DNA of 5,575 nucleotides from Mariprofundaceae bacterium (GTDB taxonomy: Bacteria; Pseudomonadota; Zetaproteobacteria; Mariprofundales; Mariprofundaceae), in assembly GCA_030950875.1 (NCBI GenBank), contig JAUZQS010000061.1, forward strand, positions 1 through 5,575, written 5' to 3'. The notes under the pieces are model-generated. The model made no database searches. It was not told where the DNA came from and saw only the letters and a list, made by a program, of their open reading frames with translations. Within the stretch, counting starts at the first letter, position 1, and every line of letters starts with the position of its first letter. The translations under genes were made by a program, and so were the position numbers. Positions 5,247 through 5,575 of the stretch are shown in pieces.

Positions 5247-5575
5247 CTTATAATAAAAATCCAAGCCTTTGCTTTTTGCACGTATGGAGAAATTCTGCAT
5301 CACATCATTGAGCAGCTTACCAATATTAAACATCTGACAACGCACTTCCATTTTTCCAGCATTGAGTTTTGACAAGTCCAACACATCATTCACAACAGCA
5401 CGTAACGATAACGCAGCTTGTTTTGCCAACATTAAATTCTCTTGATGCTCTTCATTGAGCTTCGCATCCGATAACAAGTCTAGGGTACCTATAATGCCAT
5501 GAATCGGTGTTCTTAATTCATGACTCATCAACGATAAAAATTCGCCTTTCGCATCATTGGCCTGTTCAGCCTCTA
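5241..5575 (-). CDS. Histidine kinase upstream fragment: HisKA dimerisation/phospho-acceptor domain
   Basis: The frame is open from the right edge (first full codon at 5573) to a TAG at 5241-5243 that lies inside the inserted element. It encodes EAEQANDAKGEFLSLMSHEL followed by the rest of a two-helix HisKA domain ending KSKGLDFYYK. Only one residue (Thr) is added by the element before the stop. Without HATPase this piece could dimerise and be phosphorylated by another kinase, but it could not phosphorylate itself. An internal start near 5528-5531 is possible but would cut the H-box helix, so the true start is upstream of the window. Confidence 0.6.
   Translation of the reverse strand, partial: EAEQANDAKGEFLSLMSHELRTPIHGIIGTLDLLSDAKLNEEHQENLMLAKQAALSLRAVVNDVLDLSKLNAGKMEVRCQMFNIGKLLNDVMQNFSIRAKSKGLDFYYKT
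5247..5249 (+). repeat. Target site duplication CTT, right copy
   Basis: CTT directly abuts the right inverted repeat. It encodes the last native residue (Lys) of the upstream kinase fragment. Confidence 0.75.

Larger units (their letters stand above)
4681..5575 (-). pseudogene. Sensor histidine kinase gene interrupted by a 164-bp palindromic insertion (5' end beyond window)
   Basis: Two pieces of one kinase lie in different frames on either side of the element at 5083-5246. The upstream piece has a linker helix and HisKA with phospho-acceptor His in SHELRTP (codon 5520-5522). The downstream piece has the HATPase domain: N box NIIANAVKF, D box EDTGIGIP, F box FDPFKQV and G2 box EGTGLGTSIAQ. 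Deleting the 164 bp plus one CTT copy (167 bp) rejoins the frame as KGLDFYYK-IQNVPESVFTDD, the expected short link between the domains. The joined visible part would be 241 residues and ends soon after HATPase, with no receiver domain. The GTGLGTSIA form and H box resemble kinases found in RpfC-like and other hybrid sensors. The sensor region is outside the window. As it stands, no single product can carry both domains, so the kinase is probably inactive unless the element is removed. Confidence 0.88.

Noticed and set aside
5078..5250. Simple frameshift or sequencing error as the cause of the split kinase
   Set aside because: The two fragments are separated by extra sequence with inverted ends and a direct repeat, and deletion of exactly that sequence restores the frame; a one- or two-base error would not do this.
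5079..5250. A four-base CTTA target duplication
   Set aside because: The right flank has a T between CTAGG and CTTA, so the borders do not fit; CTT with ACCTAG...CTAGGT as the element is the only reading that restores the kinase frame.
5081..5281. 66-residue minus-strand frame crossing the element
   Set aside because: It covers the element and adjacent kinase sequence in a frame that encodes no kinase residues; the native frame is the HisKA one.

Overview
All genes in this window lie on the minus strand and appear to form one compact transcription unit read from the right edge to the left. Tight gene spacing, Shine-Dalgarno sites, a signal peptide and the protein families suggest a Gram-negative bacterium, probably a proteobacterium. 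No lineage can be fixed from the sequence alone, and there are no RNA genes, CRISPR arrays or phage genes.

Right part (4681-5575): the 3' portion of a sensor histidine kinase gene, cut by the right edge. It has an HisKA domain and an HATPase domain, but the two lie in different frames. They are separated by a 164-bp palindromic, MITE-like insertion (5083-5246) flanked by a 3-bp direct repeat, CTT. Removing the element and one CTT copy rejoins the kinase frame exactly (...DFYYK-IQNVPES...). The kinase is therefore a recently interrupted gene, and the element is the main find of the window.

Middle (2016-4667): three closely packed genes. They encode a small exported protein with a cupredoxin-like look but without the usual copper ligands, a TVP38/TMEM64 (VTT/DedA-type) inner-membrane protein, and a two-cysteine FAD/NAD(P)H disulfide oxidoreductase. 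The oxidoreductase resembles mercuric reductase and lipoamide dehydrogenase but lacks the residues that define either. The membrane-protein and flavoprotein genes overlap by an ATGA junction.

Left part (1-2015): an alpha/beta hydrolase that begins directly after the flavoprotein stop codon, then, after 33 bp, a membrane-anchored FMN-dependent glutamate-synthase-family protein that runs off the left edge. The last gene is open all the way to base 1, so the left 1.2 kb is fully coding.

The gene set suggests an envelope-linked redox function: an exported protein, a membrane protein, a soluble flavoprotein and an anchored FMN/Fe-S enzyme. The substrate is unknown, and the interrupted kinase sits upstream in the same direction.
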